Positions 8,445 through 18,646 of a stretch of 32,840 bases of DNA are shown in pieces. Under the pieces are notes generated by a model that was not told where the DNA came from, did not search any database, and saw nothing but the letters and a program-made list of their open reading frames with translations. Every line of letters starts with the position of its first letter. Positions within the stretch are counted from its first letter, which is position 1. This DNA comes from Flavobacterium succinicans LMG 10402 (GTDB lineage: Bacteria > Bacteroidota > Bacteroidia > Flavobacteriales > Flavobacteriaceae), in the NCBI RefSeq assembly GCF_000611675.1, contig NZ_JATV01000022.1:1-32840 (forward strand), given 5' to 3'. Position numbers and translations under genes: made by a program.

Positions 8445-9899
8445 CTACAAACTAAGTAAATCACCTTTTCCTTTTGTAGGTAAATTGGTGAAACCCATTA
8501 AAAATAAATCAACTTCTCTTGCGGCTTCTCGACCTTCAGAAATAGCCCAAACAATCAATGATTGCCCTCTTCTCATATCACCTGCTGTAAAAATATGAGG
8601 AACATTAGTTTGGTAGTTATTGGCTTTGAAGTTACTTCTCATATCCAATTCAAGACCAAGTTGTTCTGCTAAAGTTTTTTCGGGTCCTGTAAATCCTAAA
8701 GCGAGTAGAGCTAAATCGCAAGGCCATATTTTTTCTGAACCTTCCTTTTCAATTAATTCAGGACGCTGTCCAGGAACAATTTTCCAAGCAACTTCTACTG
8801 TCTTTAAGGCAGTTAGTTCTCCTTTTTTATTAGCAATAAATTCTTTGGTATTGATTAACCAATTTCTATTACAACCTTCTTCGTGTGAAGAAGAAGTTTT
8901 TAGTTGTAGTGGCCAAAAAGGCCAAGGTGTCGATTCGCTTCGACCCACTGGAGGTTTTGGCATAATCTCAAAATTGGTAACTGATTTTGCGCCTTGTCTA
9001 TTTGAAGTTCCAATACAGTCAGATCCTGTATCTCCTCCACCTATTACGATAACATCTTTTCCTGTAGCTTTGATTTGATTAGGAACTTCTTCACCGTATA
9101 AAACTTTAGTTTGTTGTGTTAAGAAATCCATAGCTTGCACTACGCCTTTGCTATCGGCTCCTTTGGTAGGTAAACCTCTTCTTTCTGTGGCTCCACCACA
9201 AAGAACAATTGAATCAAATTCATTTAATTCTTCTACTGAAAAGTTTACACCAACATTTACATTGGTTTTAAAAACGATACCTTCAGCTTCTAAAATTGCA
9301 ACACGACGATCTATTATTCCTTTCTCTAATTTGAAATTTGGAATTCCGTAGCGTAACAATCCGCCAATAGCATTATCTCTTTCAAAAACAGTTACAGTAT
9401 GTCCTGCACGATTGAGTTGTTGCGCAGCCGCTAAACCAGCTGGTCCAGAACCTACAACAGCAACTTTTTTACCAGTTCGAACTGCAGGCGGTTGTGGTTT
9501 AATCCATCCTTCCACAAAACCTCTTTCTATAATGTTTTTCTCGATATTTTCGATGGCAACAGGTTCTTTAATAATACCAAGAACACATGATTTTTCACAT
9601 GGTGCAGGGCATAATCTTCCTGTAAATTCAGGGAAATTATTCGTTGATTGCAATATTTCTAAGGCACTTTGCCATTCTTCTTGATGTACCATATCATTGA
9701 AATCTGGAATTAAATTCCCTAACGGACATGAGCTATGGCAAAACGGGATGCCACAATCCATACATCTTGAACCTTGTTCTTTTATTTTATCTTTTGGTAA
9801 TGTAATTGTAAATTCATTATAATTGGTAACGCGTTCTTCAACAGCAACGTTACTTTCATCGGCTCTACTATATTCTTTAAATCCTCCTATTTTTCCCAT
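8445..9899 (-). CDS. gltD: Glutamate synthase (NADPH) small subunit
   Basis: This 484-residue flavoprotein passes electrons from NADPH through FAD and iron-sulphur clusters to GltB, which makes glutamate from glutamine and 2-oxoglutarate. The N-terminal iron-sulphur region has Cys46, Cys49, Cys54, Cys58 (CMDCGIPFCHSSC) and Cys97, Cys101, Cys105 (CPAPCEKSC). The FAD motif is VAVVGSGPAGLAAAQ at about residue 145, with IGGLLRYGIPNFKLEK following. The NADPH motif is VIVIGGGDTGSDC at about residue 286. ATG starts 2 bases after the gltB stop, so the two are cotranscribed and probably translationally coupled. Length is normal for bacterial GltD. Confidence 0.95.
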   Translation of the reverse strand: MGKIGGFKEYSRADESNVAVEERVTNYNEFTITLPKDKIKEQGSRCMDCGIPFCHSSCPLGNLIPDFNDMVHQEEWQSALEILQSTNNFPEFTGRLCPAPCEKSCVLGIIKEPVAIENIEKNIIERGFVEGWIKPQPPAVRTGKKVAVVGSGPAGLAAAQQLNRAGHTVTVFERDNAIGGLLRYGIPNFKLEKGIIDRRVAILEAEGIVFKTNVNVGVNFSVEELNEFDSIVLCGGATERRGLPTKGADSKGVVQAMDFLTQQTKVLYGEEVPNQIKATGKDVIVIGGGDTGSDCIGTSNRQGAKSVTNFEIMPKPPVGRSESTPWPFWPLQLKTSSSHEEGCNRNWLINTKEFIANKKGELTALKTVEVAWKIVPGQRPELIEKEGSEKIWPCDLALLALGFTGPEKTLAEQLGLELDMRSNFKANNYQTNVPHIFTAGDMRRGQSLIVWAISEGREAAREVDLFLMGFTNLPTKGKGDLLSL

Positions 9900-9901
9900 G
9901 A

Positions 9902-12900
9902 CTATTGTGCTATTAATTCTTCAACTTCCTTTTCTGCTGCAATACGTTGTAATGCTTTTTTGTAATCTGTAGGCATCACTTTTACAAAATGCTTGACTTG
10001 GTTGTCCCAATCTGCTAAAATTCTCTTAGCTAATGGACTACTTGTGTATAAAGAATGATTTTTTATCAAACGTTTCATTTTTGTAATGTCTTCTGCTTCT
10101 AATGGGTCAAAAGCAACCATTTCCATATTACAAAGGGTTTGGTCGAATTTATTATTTGGATCATAAACATAAGCGATACCTCCACTCATACCTGCAGCGA
10201 AGTTTCGTCCGGTTTTGCCTAGAACAATTACAGTTCCTCCAGTCATGTATTCACAACCATGGTCTCCAATACCTTCAACCACTGCGGTTGCTCCTGAGTT
10301 TCTAACACAGAAACGTTCTCCAGCCATACCATTAATATATGCTTCACCAGTAATAGCTCCATAAAGTGCTACGTTTCCAATAATTATATTTTCCTCTGGT
10401 TTGAATGTTGCTGTTGGTGGCACTTTAATAATTAATTTACCTCCAGAAAGTCCTTTACCTAGATAATCATTACAGTTTCCGTGGATTTTAAATGATAATC
10501 CATTGGTAGCAAAAGCTCCGAAACTTTGTCCAGCAGAACCCGTAAAGTCAACTAAAATAGTATCTTCTGGTAGTCCTTGTGCACCGTATATTTTTGATAT
10601 TTCGTTACTCAAAATTGCTCCAACTGAACGATCCGTATTTTTGATGTCAAAGGTTACTCTTGTTCTTTCTTTTCTATAAATAGAAGGAATCGCAGCTTTG
10701 ATAATATCAAAATCTAATACATGCTCTAATTCATGATCTTGAGGCATTGTATTGTGGTTAGGAACTGTTTTTGCTTTTTCTGGTTTGTAAAGAATAGTTG
10801 ATAAATCCAATCCCATAGCTTTGTAATGTGTAATGGCTTTGTTTACATTCAATTTTTGAGATTGTCCTACCATTTCTTTCAATGTTCTAAAACCTAGCTG
10901 AGCCATAATTTGTCTTAATTCCTCTGCAATGAAGTACATAAAATTAATAACATGTTCTGGAGTACCTTTGAAGTTTTTACGTAGTTCAGGATCTTGAGTT
11001 GCAATACCTACAGGGCAAGTATTCAAGTGACAAGCACGCATCATAATACAACCTGAAGCTACTAATGGAGCAGTGGCAAAGCCAAACTCTTCAGCTCCAA
11101 GTAAAGCGGCAATAGCAACGTCGCGACCAGTTTTTAACTGTCCATCACACTCTAAAACAACACGGCTTCTTAAATCATTTAGGATTAAAGTTTGTTGGGC
11201 TTCAGCCAAACCTAATTCCCAAGGGATTCCAGTATGAGTTAAGGATGTTAATGGTGCAGCTCCTGTTCCTCCATCATAACCTGATATTAAGATCACATCA
11301 GCTTTTGCCTTAGCAACACCCGCAGCTATAGTTCCAACTCCAACTTCTGATACTAATTTTACATTTACTCTAGCTTCACGGTTGGCATTTTTTAAATCGA
11401 AAATTAATTGTGATAAATCTTCAATAGAATAAATATCGTGATGTGGAGGTGGAGAAATTAGTCCAACATAAGGTGTGGAATTTCTGGTTGCAGCAATCCA
11501 AGGTACTACTTTTTCACCTGGTAATTGCCCACCTTCACCTGGTTTAGCTCCTTGAGCCATTTTTATTTGAATCTCTTTGGCATTGGTCAAATAATTAATC
11601 GACACTCCGAAACGACCTGAAGCCACTTGCTTGATAGCACTATTTCTTGAGTCACCATTCAATTCTTTTTGGAAACGTTTAGCGTCTTCTCCACCTTCTC
11701 CAGAATTACTTTTACCGCCAATTCTGTTCATAGCAATCGCTAGATTTTCGTGTGCTTCTTGACTTATAGAACCATATGACATGGCGCCTGTTTTGAATTT
11801 TTTTACAATTTCAGTCCAAGGCTCTACTTCGTCAATAGAAATAGGATCCAAATTATTGAATTCAAATAATCCACGAATAGTCATCAAATTAGCACTTTGC
11901 TCATTGACCATTTTAGAATATTCGGCATAACTTTCTGGGCTATTCAAACGAACGGCTTGTTGTAGTTTTGAAATGGTCGTTGGATTAAACATGTGTTTTT
12001 CACCATTTCGTCTCCATCTGTAAATACCGCCAATTTCGAGCGGTAGCAAGTTGGCTACTTTTGAATTTGGGAATGCTTTTTGGAAACGCTTTTTCACTTC
12101 TTTTTCTACTTCCATTAGTCCGATACCTTCGATACGAGAGGGAGTATAAGGGAAATATTTAGTCGTAAATGATTTGTTTAAACCTAAAATCTCAAAAATT
12201 TGTGCCGCTCTATACGAGTGTAGCGTAGAGATTCCGATTTTATTCATAATTTTTAGAATTCCTTTTCCGATAGCTTTGTTGTAATTTTTTATAGCATACT
12301 CGGCTGTAATTCCAGTAATATTGCCTTCGTTTACCTGATTTCGGATAATTTCATTTACCATATAAGGATTGATGGCACTTGCACCATACCCAAACAATAA
12401 AGCAAAATGATGTGGCTCACGTGGTTCAGCAGACTCGATCACGATACCAAACTTAGAGCGAACTTTAAGTTGGTTTAAAGTGTGATGAATGTAGGAACAT
12501 GCCAGTAACATTGGGATTGGAGCCATGCTTTGGCTTACGCCACGGTCAGAAAGAATGACAATATTACTGCCTTCTGAAACGGCCTTGAAAGTGGCTTGTA
12601 CACATTTTTCTAAAGCGCGCTCTAAACCATTGGCACCTTTTTCAATTTTATATAAGGTAGAAATGGTAACCGATTTGAAATCATCATGCTCAATACTTCT
12701 AATTTTATCTAAGTCCTCTTTGGAAATAATTGGATTTTGAATTTTTAGCTTTTTACATTGTTTGCCTTCAATTTCAAAAATGTTATAATCTCCTCCGATG
12801 GCTAAACTGATATCGGTGATGATCTCTTCACGAATTCCATCTAAAGGTGGGTTAGTAACTTGAGCAAATAATTGTTTGAAATAGTTATACAAAAGTTGTG

Positions 12901-14419
12901 GTTGATCTGATAGTACTGCCAACGGAGTATCATTCCCCATAGAGCTGATCGCTTCGTTTCCGAGGCCTGCCATTGGATTAATGATAGTTTTTAGATCTTC
13001 AATGGTGTAGCCAAACATGCGTTGTCTGGTTTCAAAATCTAAATGTTCAACCGGAGTTGCATTGTTGGTGTAAGGAATACTGGCTAATTGTATCAAGTTT
13101 TCATTCAGCCATTTTTGGTAAGGTCGTTTAGTAACTATTGAATGTTTTACTTCATCATCTTCAATAATTCTTCCTTCGTTCATGTCGACCAAGAACATTT
13201 TTCCTGGCTCTAAACGTCCGTGTTGTATTACATCTTCAGGTTTGATATCGAGTACGCCAATTTCTGAGGACATGATTACAAAACCACTTTTGGTCAAAGT
13301 GTATCTTGAAGGGCGCAGTCCATTTCTGTCCAATAAGGCTCCAATAACGTTTCCATCAGTAAATGGTATAGAAGCAGGACCGTCCCAAGGTTCCATAATA
13401 CAAGAATTGTACTCATAGAATGCTTTTTTCTCTGCACTCATCGTTTGATGTTTTTCCCAAGCTTCTGGAACCACCATCATCATCACTTCTGGAAGGGTAC
13501 GACCGGTCATTAAAAGCAATTCTACCACCATATCCATAGAAGCAGAATCGGATTTTCCTTCTAAGATAATTGGGAATAATTTTTTTAGATCGTCTCCAAA
13601 AATATCACTTTTCATTAGCTCCTCACGGGCTCTCATTCGACTTACGTTTCCTCTCAAGGTGTTGATTTCACCATTGTGACACATATAACGGAAAGGTTGT
13701 GCTAGTTCCCAAGACGGGAAAGTATTGGTAGAAAAACGTTGGTGTACTAATGCTAAACGAGTAACTAAGTCGTTGTCTAATAAGTCAGTATAATAACGGC
13801 TAATGTCTTCTGGCATTAACAGTCCTTTATATATAATAGTTGTTGTAGAAAAACTTGAGAAGTAAAACATGTGACTCTCAGAAGTTTTTGAACCTCTAAC
13901 TGCATGTTCTGCTATCTTTCTAGCGGCAAACATTTTGGCATTGAATTGTTGTTCGGTCAAGCACAAGCCATTTTTGCCCACAAAAACTTGTTTTACTGTA
14001 GGTTCCTTTTCTGCAGCGATTTGTCCTAGATTCGTTACATCAACAGGAACATCTCTCCATCCAAGGATTTCTAATTTTTGATCTGAAATTGCTTTTTCGA
14101 AGGTGGTTTTGCAAAAATCAACTTGATTAGAGCTTTTAGGTAGAAAAACCATTCCTACCCCATACTCTCTAGGTTCAGGGATAGCGAAATCGCATACTTT
14201 TTTAAAAAAGGTATGTGGAATATCAAAAAGAATTCCTGCACCATCACCGGTTCTTCCATCTGAGCTTACCGCACCACGATGTTCTAACTTAATTAAAATG
14301 TCTAATGCTTTGTGAATAATGTCATTGGATTTGATGCCGTTCAAATTACAAATGAATCCTGCACCACAATTGTCGTGTTCAAATTCGGGCAAATAAAGGC
14401 CTTGTTCTTTAACTTTCAT
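9902..14419 (-). CDS. gltB: Glutamate synthase (NADPH) large subunit
   Basis: This 1505-residue GltB subunit carries a glutaminase domain, a central domain, an FMN-binding synthase domain and a C-terminal beta-helix. The glutaminase nucleophile is Cys18 in HDNCGAGF, so residues 1-17 should be a propeptide removed on maturation. The [3Fe-4S] cluster cysteines are Cys1124, Cys1130 and Cys1135 ([12 protein letters not shown]), with the family's x5/x4 spacing. The C-terminal helix shows the expected glycine repeats ([33 protein letters not shown]). It is first in the operon, with a TAATTTTG -7 box 17 bases before the ATG. Ammonia is channelled inside the protein to 2-oxoglutarate. Confidence 0.96.
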   Translation of the reverse strand: MKVKEQGLYLPEFEHDNCGAGFICNLNGIKSNDIIHKALDILIKLEHRGAVSSDGRTGDGAGILFDIPHTFFKKVCDFAIPEPREYGVGMVFLPKSSNQVDFCKTTFEKAISDQKLEILGWRDVPVDVTNLGQIAAEKEPTVKQVFVGKNGLCLTEQQFNAKMFAARKIAEHAVRGSKTSESHMFYFSSFSTTTIIYKGLLMPEDISRYYTDLLDNDLVTRLALVHQRFSTNTFPSWELAQPFRYMCHNGEINTLRGNVSRMRAREELMKSDIFGDDLKKLFPIILEGKSDSASMDMVVELLLMTGRTLPEVMMMVVPEAWEKHQTMSAEKKAFYEYNSCIMEPWDGPASIPFTDGNVIGALLDRNGLRPSRYTLTKSGFVIMSSEIGVLDIKPEDVIQHGRLEPGKMFLVDMNEGRIIEDDEVKHSIVTKRPYQKWLNENLIQLASIPYTNNATPVEHLDFETRQRMFGYTIEDLKTIINPMAGLGNEAISSMGNDTPLAVLSDQPQLLYNYFKQLFAQVTNPPLDGIREEIITDISLAIGGDYNIFEIEGKQCKKLKIQNPIISKEDLDKIRSIEHDDFKSVTISTLYKIEKGANGLERALEKCVQATFKAVSEGSNIVILSDRGVSQSMAPIPMLLACSYIHHTLNQLKVRSKFGIVIESAEPREPHHFALLFGYGASAINPYMVNEIIRNQVNEGNITGITAEYAIKNYNKAIGKGILKIMNKIGISTLHSYRAAQIFEILGLNKSFTTKYFPYTPSRIEGIGLMEVEKEVKKRFQKAFPNSKVANLLPLEIGGIYRWRRNGEKHMFNPTTISKLQQAVRLNSPESYAEYSKMVNEQSANLMTIRGLFEFNNLDPISIDEVEPWTEIVKKFKTGAMSYGSISQEAHENLAIAMNRIGGKSNSGEGGEDAKRFQKELNGDSRNSAIKQVASGRFGVSINYLTNAKEIQIKMAQGAKPGEGGQLPGEKVVPWIAATRNSTPYVGLISPPPHHDIYSIEDLSQLIFDLKNANREARVNVKLVSEVGVGTIAAGVAKAKADVILISGYDGGTGAAPLTSLTHTGIPWELGLAEAQQTLILNDLRSRVVLECDGQLKTGRDVAIAALLGAEEFGFATAPLVASGCIMMRACHLNTCPVGIATQDPELRKNFKGTPEHVINFMYFIAEELRQIMAQLGFRTLKEMVGQSQKLNVNKAITHYKAMGLDLSTILYKPEKAKTVPNHNTMPQDHELEHVLDFDIIKAAIPSIYRKERTRVTFDIKNTDRSVGAILSNEISKIYGAQGLPEDTILVDFTGSAGQSFGAFATNGLSFKIHGNCNDYLGKGLSGGKLIIKVPPTATFKPEENIIIGNVALYGAITGEAYINGMAGERFCVRNSGATAVVEGIGDHGCEYMTGGTVIVLGKTGRNFAAGMSGGIAYVYDPNNKFDQTLCNMEMVAFDPLEAEDITKMKRLIKNHSLYTSSPLAKRILADWDNQVKHFVKVMPTDYKKALQRIAAEKEVEELIAQ

Positions 14420-14816
14420 GCTTGCTATTTTTTTTTCAAAATTAAGTATTTGTTGAATTAAATATTCTAAAATGCTGGTTTTGTCTTGTTTTTTGTGGTA
14501 AAATTAAAAAAATGTAGAATAATTGATAAATTGGATTTTTTAAGTGCTTTCCATTTGTAAAATGATAATTTTTATTACTCAACAACGTAAAAATAGGTCT
14601 TAAAATCTTGTTTTTCCCGCTAAAATGGGGCAAGACAAATAAATATCACAAATTTTAAAGTAAGCTTTATATTTTTTCAAAAACAGCGTAGAAAAGTCTT
14701 TCCTTTTTTTGTTTTTTTTAACTTAAAAATAAATATTTTTTTTTAAGTTATATTTTATATTTTTGTCGCACTTTGACTCTAGAACGTTTTCTGAGTTTTG
14801 TAAAATCCTATACATT
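14420..14816. promoter_or_regulatory. Divergent promoter region, gltB and sucC
   Basis: This A+T-rich region separates two outward-reading genes. On the minus strand TAATTTTG (14437-14444) fits the -7 box of gltB. On the plus strand TATTTTTG (14758-14765) fits that of sucC, 51 bases before its ATG. Long A and T tracts lie between about 14700 and 14750. No riboswitch or gene was recognised. Confidence 0.5.
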
Positions 14817-16010
14817 ATGAACATACACGAATATCAAGGAAAAGAAATTTTAGCAAGCTACGGCGTACGAATTCAACGCGGAATTGTAGCGAATAGCCCA
14901 GTAGAAGCGGTAGCTGCTGCAAAACAATTAACTGCCGAAACCGGTACAAGTTGGTATGTTGTAAAAGCTCAAATTCACGCTGGTGGACGTGGAAAAGGTG
15001 GTGGTGTAAAATTGGCCAAAGGTTTAGATAAAGTAGAAGGAATTGCTAGCGAAATCATCGGGATGCAATTGATTACTCCTCAAACTTCTGCCGAAGGTAA
15101 AAAAGTACATAAAGTGTTAATCGCTGAAGATGTATATTATCCAGGTGAAAGCGAAACTTCTGAGTTTTATGTTTCTGTTTTATTGAACAGAGCTACTGGC
15201 CGTAATATGATTATGTATTCTACAGAAGGTGGAATGGATATCGAAGAAGTGGCTGAGCATACTCCTCATTTAATTTTTACTGAAGAAGTAGATCCAGCGG
15301 TTGGTTTACAAGGTTTTCAAGCAAGAAGAATTGCTTTTAACTTAGGGCTTTCTGGAAATGCTTTCAAAGAAATGGTGAAATTCATCGATTCTTTATATAA
15401 TGCTTACATTGGTTCAGATGCTTCGATGTTCGAAATTAACCCTGTATTAAAAACATCTGATAATAAAATTATGGCTGTTGATGCTAAAGTAAATATCGAT
15501 GATAATGCTTTATACAGACAAGCTAAATATGCAGATATGCGTGACATTCGTGAGGAGAATCCAATCGAAGTTGAAGCAAAAGAAGTAGGTTTAAATTATG
15601 TAGACCTTGACGGAACTGTTGGATGTATGGTAAACGGAGCTGGTTTGGCTATGGCAACTATGGATTTGATTAAGTATGCTGGTTTTGAGCCTGCAAACTT
15701 CTTAGACGTAGGAGGAACAGCTGATGCAAAACGTGTAGAAACAGCTTTCCGTATTATCTTAAAAGATCCAAACGTAAAAGCAATTTTGATCAATATTTTT
15801 GGTGGAATTGTTCGTTGTGACCGTGTAGCTCAAGGTGTTGTAGATGCTTACAAAAATATGGGTGACGCTATAAAAGTGCCAATCATTGTACGTTTACAAG
15901 GAACGAATGCTGCTATTGCAAAAGAATTAATTGATAATTCTGGAATGCCAATTCTTTCTGCAGTTGAGTTTCAAGAAGCTGCTGACCAAGTTAAAGCTGC
16001 ATTGTCTTAA
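14817..16010 (+). CDS. sucC: Succinate-CoA ligase, beta subunit
   Basis: This 397-residue subunit of the TCA-cycle enzyme interconverts succinyl-CoA and succinate with nucleotide phosphorylation. I chose the ATG at 14817 because it gives MNIHEYQGKEIL, the family's near-invariant start; the frame is open from 14763 but the extra 18 codons overlap the likely transcription start. The ATP-grasp domain shows the glycine loop HAGGRGKGGGVKLAKG near residue 50. The C-terminal ligase domain has FLDVGGTA and NIFGGIVRCD, which contact the CoA/phosphohistidine site of the alpha subunit. The alpha gene (sucD) is not adjacent here, as in many Bacteroidetes. A strong terminator follows. Confidence 0.95.
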   Translation: MNIHEYQGKEILASYGVRIQRGIVANSPVEAVAAAKQLTAETGTSWYVVKAQIHAGGRGKGGGVKLAKGLDKVEGIASEIIGMQLITPQTSAEGKKVHKVLIAEDVYYPGESETSEFYVSVLLNRATGRNMIMYSTEGGMDIEEVAEHTPHLIFTEEVDPAVGLQGFQARRIAFNLGLSGNAFKEMVKFIDSLYNAYIGSDASMFEINPVLKTSDNKIMAVDAKVNIDDNALYRQAKYADMRDIREENPIEVEAKEVGLNYVDLDGTVGCMVNGAGLAMATMDLIKYAGFEPANFLDVGGTADAKRVETAFRIILKDPNVKAILINIFGGIVRCDRVAQGVVDAYKNMGDAIKVPIIVRLQGTNAAIAKELIDNSGMPILSAVEFQEAADQVKAALS

Positions 16011-16032
16011 TTTACAATCTAGTTATATATTG

Positions 16033-16063
16033 AAAAGCCTGTTCAGTTAATGAACAGGCTTTT
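16033..16063. terminator. Bidirectional terminator after sucC
   Basis: Perfect 13-bp stem AAAAGCCTGTTCA (16033-16045) with TGAACAGGCTTTT (16051-16063) and loop GTTAA. A T-run follows on the plus strand. The convergent gene stop lies next to it. Confidence 0.88.
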
Positions 16064-16720
16064 TTAATTTCCTATATTTTGAAGTTCATCTGATTCGTAA
16101 ATCATGTAACCTTTTTTGTTGGATTGTGCCAAAAGATACATGGCTTTGGCGACAGTTGAACTTTCTATTGGGCGGTATTTTTTTACTTTCCCAAAGAGTA
16201 AAAAGGAAAACCCTTTCATAAAAAAAGCGCCTATTTTTTCTCCTAATCTAAACTCGGAGCGATGACCTAATAATAAGGAAGGTCTAACAATGACGGTGGT
16301 TTCAAAATTAACCTTGGCTAATGCTGCTTCCATTTCTCCTTTTGTTTTTAAATAGAAGTTGTTCGAGTCTTTGTTGGCGCCCAAAGAGGAAACAATCAAG
16401 AATTGCTTTATGTTGTTCGTCTTTGCAATTTTGGAAAATCCAATAGGATATTCGTAATCTACTTTTCGAAAGGCAGATTGACTTCCGGCTTTTTTGATGG
16501 TGGTACCAATGGTGCAAAATAAATCATCGCCTTTTACCAAATGTTGATAGCTTTCAGGTGCATCAAAGTTGATGATGTGTTGCTCTAGTTTGGGATGTAA
16601 TTTTCCGGAATCTCTTTTTACAAAAAGAATTACCTTTTCGTAATGCTCACTCGCTACAAGTAAATCAACAAGTTGGGAACCAATAAGACCGGTGCTTCCA
16701 ATAACGAGGGCCGTTTTCAT
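16064..16720 (-). CDS. NAD(P)-binding Rossmann oxidoreductase (atypical SDR)
   Basis: This 218-residue protein has the dinucleotide loop GSTGLIG (residues 8-14), followed by the strand pattern of an NAD(P)H-binding domain. Features include GDDLFCTIGTT (about 64-74), VDYEYPIGFSKIAK and IVSSLGA (about 108-115), and a YLKTKGEME segment where the SDR Tyr-x-x-x-Lys would lie. This resembles the HTATIP2/TIP30-like and YwnB-like atypical SDRs; the substrate is unknown. Its ATG shares one base with the upstream stop (TAATG), so it is translationally coupled to the DUF1456 gene. It ends at the hairpin shared with sucC. Confidence 0.75.
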   Translation of the reverse strand: MKTALVIGSTGLIGSQLVDLLVASEHYEKVILFVKRDSGKLHPKLEQHIINFDAPESYQHLVKGDDLFCTIGTTIKKAGSQSAFRKVDYEYPIGFSKIAKTNNIKQFLIVSSLGANKDSNNFYLKTKGEMEAALAKVNFETTVIVRPSLLLGHRSEFRLGEKIGAFFMKGFSFLLFGKVKKYRPIESSTVAKAMYLLAQSNKKGYMIYESDELQNIGN

Positions 16721-17187
16721 TATGATTTTTTATTCTTTCCGTAATTGAATTTTACTTTTTCAACCACTTGTATTTTGTCATTTCCCTTTGGGAATTGTTT
16801 TTTGAAAGGTTTTTTTGCCGCCGGTTTCTTTTTAGAAGGGCTTTCGTCTCCTCTTCCTCTTTCTTGGTCTTTTGCTTTTGGTTTGAATTCCGCTCTTTTT
16901 GAATCTCCTTCTTTTACAGGAATTTGAGCTTTGTGTTGGGCTAAAACTTCGGTTGGTACTTTTGGGTTTTCTTTAGTGCCACGCAAATGAATCACTAGTC
17001 CATTGAGGAAATTACGCAATACTTGATCACCGCATTCTACATAATTGGGATGTTTTTCATCACGGAAAAAGGCACCCAATTCTGATTTTGAGATTCTGAA
17101 ATCTACTAATTCTAAAATTTCAACTATTTGGTCATCACGAAGCATCAAGGCTACACGTAATTTTTTGAAAATATCGTTGTTGGTCAT
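16720..17187 (-). CDS. DUF1456 (YehS-like) protein with a lysine-rich tail
   Basis: Residues 1-70 (NDIFKKLRVALML ... ECGDQVLRNFLNGL) match one DUF1456 repeat. The E. coli YehS protein has two such repeats in about 156 residues; here the first block resembles the second YehS repeat, and no second copy follows. Instead residues 75-155 are low-complexity and basic (AEFKPKAKDQERGRGD, SKKKPAAKKPFKKQF), so likely disordered and possibly nucleic-acid binding. Function is unknown. The tail could be a lineage-specific replacement. The stop overlaps the start of the Rossmann gene, and TACCTTTG at 17205-17212 is a good -7 box 17 bases before the ATG. Confidence 0.75.
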   Translation of the reverse strand: MTNNDIFKKLRVALMLRDDQIVEILELVDFRISKSELGAFFRDEKHPNYVECGDQVLRNFLNGLVIHLRGTKENPKVPTEVLAQHKAQIPVKEGDSKRAEFKPKAKDQERGRGDESPSKKKPAAKKPFKKQFPKGNDKIQVVEKVKFNYGKNKKS

Positions 17188-17204
17188 ATTCTTTTAATTT
17201 TTTA

Positions 17205-17212
17205 CAAAGGTA
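17205..17212 (-). promoter_or_regulatory. Putative -7 box of the DUF1456-SDR operon
   Basis: TACCTTTG on the minus strand matches TAnnTTTG, 17 bases upstream of the ATG at 17187. Confidence 0.5.
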
Positions 17213-17320
17213 CAGTTTAAAAATAGAGAGACGTTATATTCGAGTCTGAATTCAGGGTGCTCTCTCAAAAAAATGAAGATGCATTGCTATAATTATCATT
17301 AATTGGCTGCTTTTTTTTAA

Positions 17321-17390
17321 CATATAAGGCATATAAGTTTCTATAATTTTTGGCGTGTTTTATAGGAGTAAAATAGAAGGGCATATAAGG
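17321..17390. repeat. Three copies of a CATATAAG motif
   Basis: CATATAAGG (17321-17329), directly followed by CATATAAG (17330-17337), and CATATAAGG again at 17382-17390. They lie in a 425-base gene-free stretch (17188-17612) that also holds the hairpin element at 17506. No coding potential was seen. Confidence 0.5.
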
Positions 17391-17505
17391 AACACAGGTG
17401 AATCGGTATGGTTTTTAATTTGAAAAGTCTTAAGGTTGTAGTCTTTAAGTATTTCAGACTAAAACTATGAATTTATGTTTACAAGAAGGCAAGATGTTCC
17501 CTTTT

Positions 17506-17572
17506 AGCCCCGGTAGTAGCGGCATCCTTTGCTTTTTTTCTTTAAAAAAGCAAAGATATAGCGGATGACGGG
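17506..17572 (+). ncRNA. Structured intergenic element, copy A
   Basis: A 21-base left flank (ending GCGGCATC) and a 17-base right flank (starting ATATAGCGGAT) surround a perfect 12-bp hairpin, CTTTGCTTTTTT (17527-17538) with AAAAAAGCAAAG (17544-17555), loop 5 bases. Copy B at 23074-23138 shares 18 of 21 and 15 of 17 flank bases but has a different, also perfect, stem. CCCG near the start and CGGG at the end could close an outer helix. From memory it resembles repeated intergenic motifs of Flavobacteria, perhaps the Flavo-1 RNA candidate; not verified. Transcription is not proven. Confidence 0.55.
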
Positions 17573-17597
17573 TTCTATGATGGCATAGAAGCCTTTT
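17573..17597 (+). terminator. Hairpin with T-run after element A
   Basis: TTCTATG (17573-17579) pairs with CATAGAA (17584-17590), loop ATGG, then GCC and a six-T run. It directly follows element A on the same strand and could end a small transcript. Confidence 0.45.
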
Positions 17598-17612
17598 TTC
17601 TGCTCCTAAAAC

Positions 17613-18641
17613 CTATGAAAAGGAATTTAAAACTTGAACTAGTTGGTCAAGGTCTTCTTTTTGATGATTGGCCGAAATGACGATTCGGTTCAAGGTTTTT
17701 TGGTCTGAGGGATAATCAAAATGGGTGATTACGATTTTGTTTTGCAACAATATATCATAGCTCTTGTTCCAATCTAAGTAAATGGAAGGATAGTTTGCGC
17801 TGAAATTGATTTTGGAATTGGGTTGTAAATGTTGAGCGAGATAGTTCAAATTGTCCTGTAATTTTTGAAGTTGCTGTTGTACTAAATGCCCAGTTTCTGC
17901 AATGGTTTGTACGTAGGCAGGATTCATTCCAGCGGCTGCGATGAAGGTGTCGTAATTTTTGATTTCTTGAATAAAACTGGAGTCACCAGCAATTACTCCG
18001 CCTGTTAATCCAAAAGCTTTGCCAAGTGAGGCGACTAAAATTTTGCGTTTGATGTTAGGATTCGTGATGCTCGAATAAATTCCTGAGCCGTTTTTGCCAA
18101 GGATTCCGATAGAGTGGGATTCGTCTATGACCAAAGTTATTTCTTTGTGAGAGGGAATGCTCTCGAGAATTTTTAGGTTTATGGGTTGGGTTTCAAATGA
18201 TGGAACGGCATCTGTGAGCAGGGTAATTTTTTCTTTTTTTGTATCTAAAATTCTAGGGTTTAATTGATTGTTTATAAATAGAGGCAGACTGTCTTTTCTT
18301 TGAATGGCAGGATGCGAATTTGGGAAATGATAAAAAACATCCGTACTTGTGCTTAAAAAATCTATAGTTAGTTTGCCTGCTAGCATTCCAGATGACACGG
18401 TAACTGCGGCATCAGTCTGAACGAATTGCGCAAGGTGAGTTTCGCCAGTGTCGTAGGCGCTCAATTGGACGTTTGCGTTTCTTGAACTTCCGTATGCGGT
18501 GCCCCAACGCTGGATATTTTTGAAGATAATTTCTTGAAATTCGGGTAAAGTTGGCAAACCAAGATAAGCCGTTCCACCAAAATAGCGGAAGATTTCTTGG
18601 TTGATTTCGATTGTACGATTGGGGAATTGATGGACTTTCAT
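17613..18641 (-). CDS. PLP-dependent enzyme of the alpha-oxoamine synthase family
   Basis: This 342-residue fold-I PLP protein is like KBL/BioF, enzymes that join an amino acid to an acyl-CoA. Visible marks are YGSSRNANVQLSAYDTGETHLA (residues 50-71 in the family's substrate loop), DESHSIGILGKNGSG (173-187) and the PLP lysine Lys208 in ASLGKAFGLTGG. It is shorter than usual (about 380-400) and its N-terminal segment is reduced. The usual HAS-x-x-DG motif is altered to NSHPAIQRKDS. It begins 5 bases after the dipeptide epimerase stop, so they are cotranscribed. An amino acid released from cell-wall dipeptides is a plausible substrate, but that is inference. Confidence 0.75.
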   Translation of the reverse strand: MKVHQFPNRTIEINQEIFRYFGGTAYLGLPTLPEFQEIIFKNIQRWGTAYGSSRNANVQLSAYDTGETHLAQFVQTDAAVTVSSGMLAGKLTIDFLSTSTDVFYHFPNSHPAIQRKDSLPLFINNQLNPRILDTKKEKITLLTDAVPSFETQPINLKILESIPSHKEITLVIDESHSIGILGKNGSGIYSSITNPNIKRKILVASLGKAFGLTGGVIAGDSSFIQEIKNYDTFIAAAGMNPAYVQTIAETGHLVQQQLQKLQDNLNYLAQHLQPNSKINFSANYPSIYLDWNKSYDILLQNKIVITHFDYPSDQKTLNRIVISANHQKEDLDQLVQVLNSFS

Positions 18642-18646
18642 ACGAA

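Noticed and set aside
8620..9078. 152-codon open frame on + inside gltD
   Set aside because: Antisense shadow of a confident gene; no domain or start signal.
14763..16010. sucC start at 14763
   Set aside because: The first 18 codons overlap the -7 box; MNIHEYQGKEIL at 14817 is the family start.
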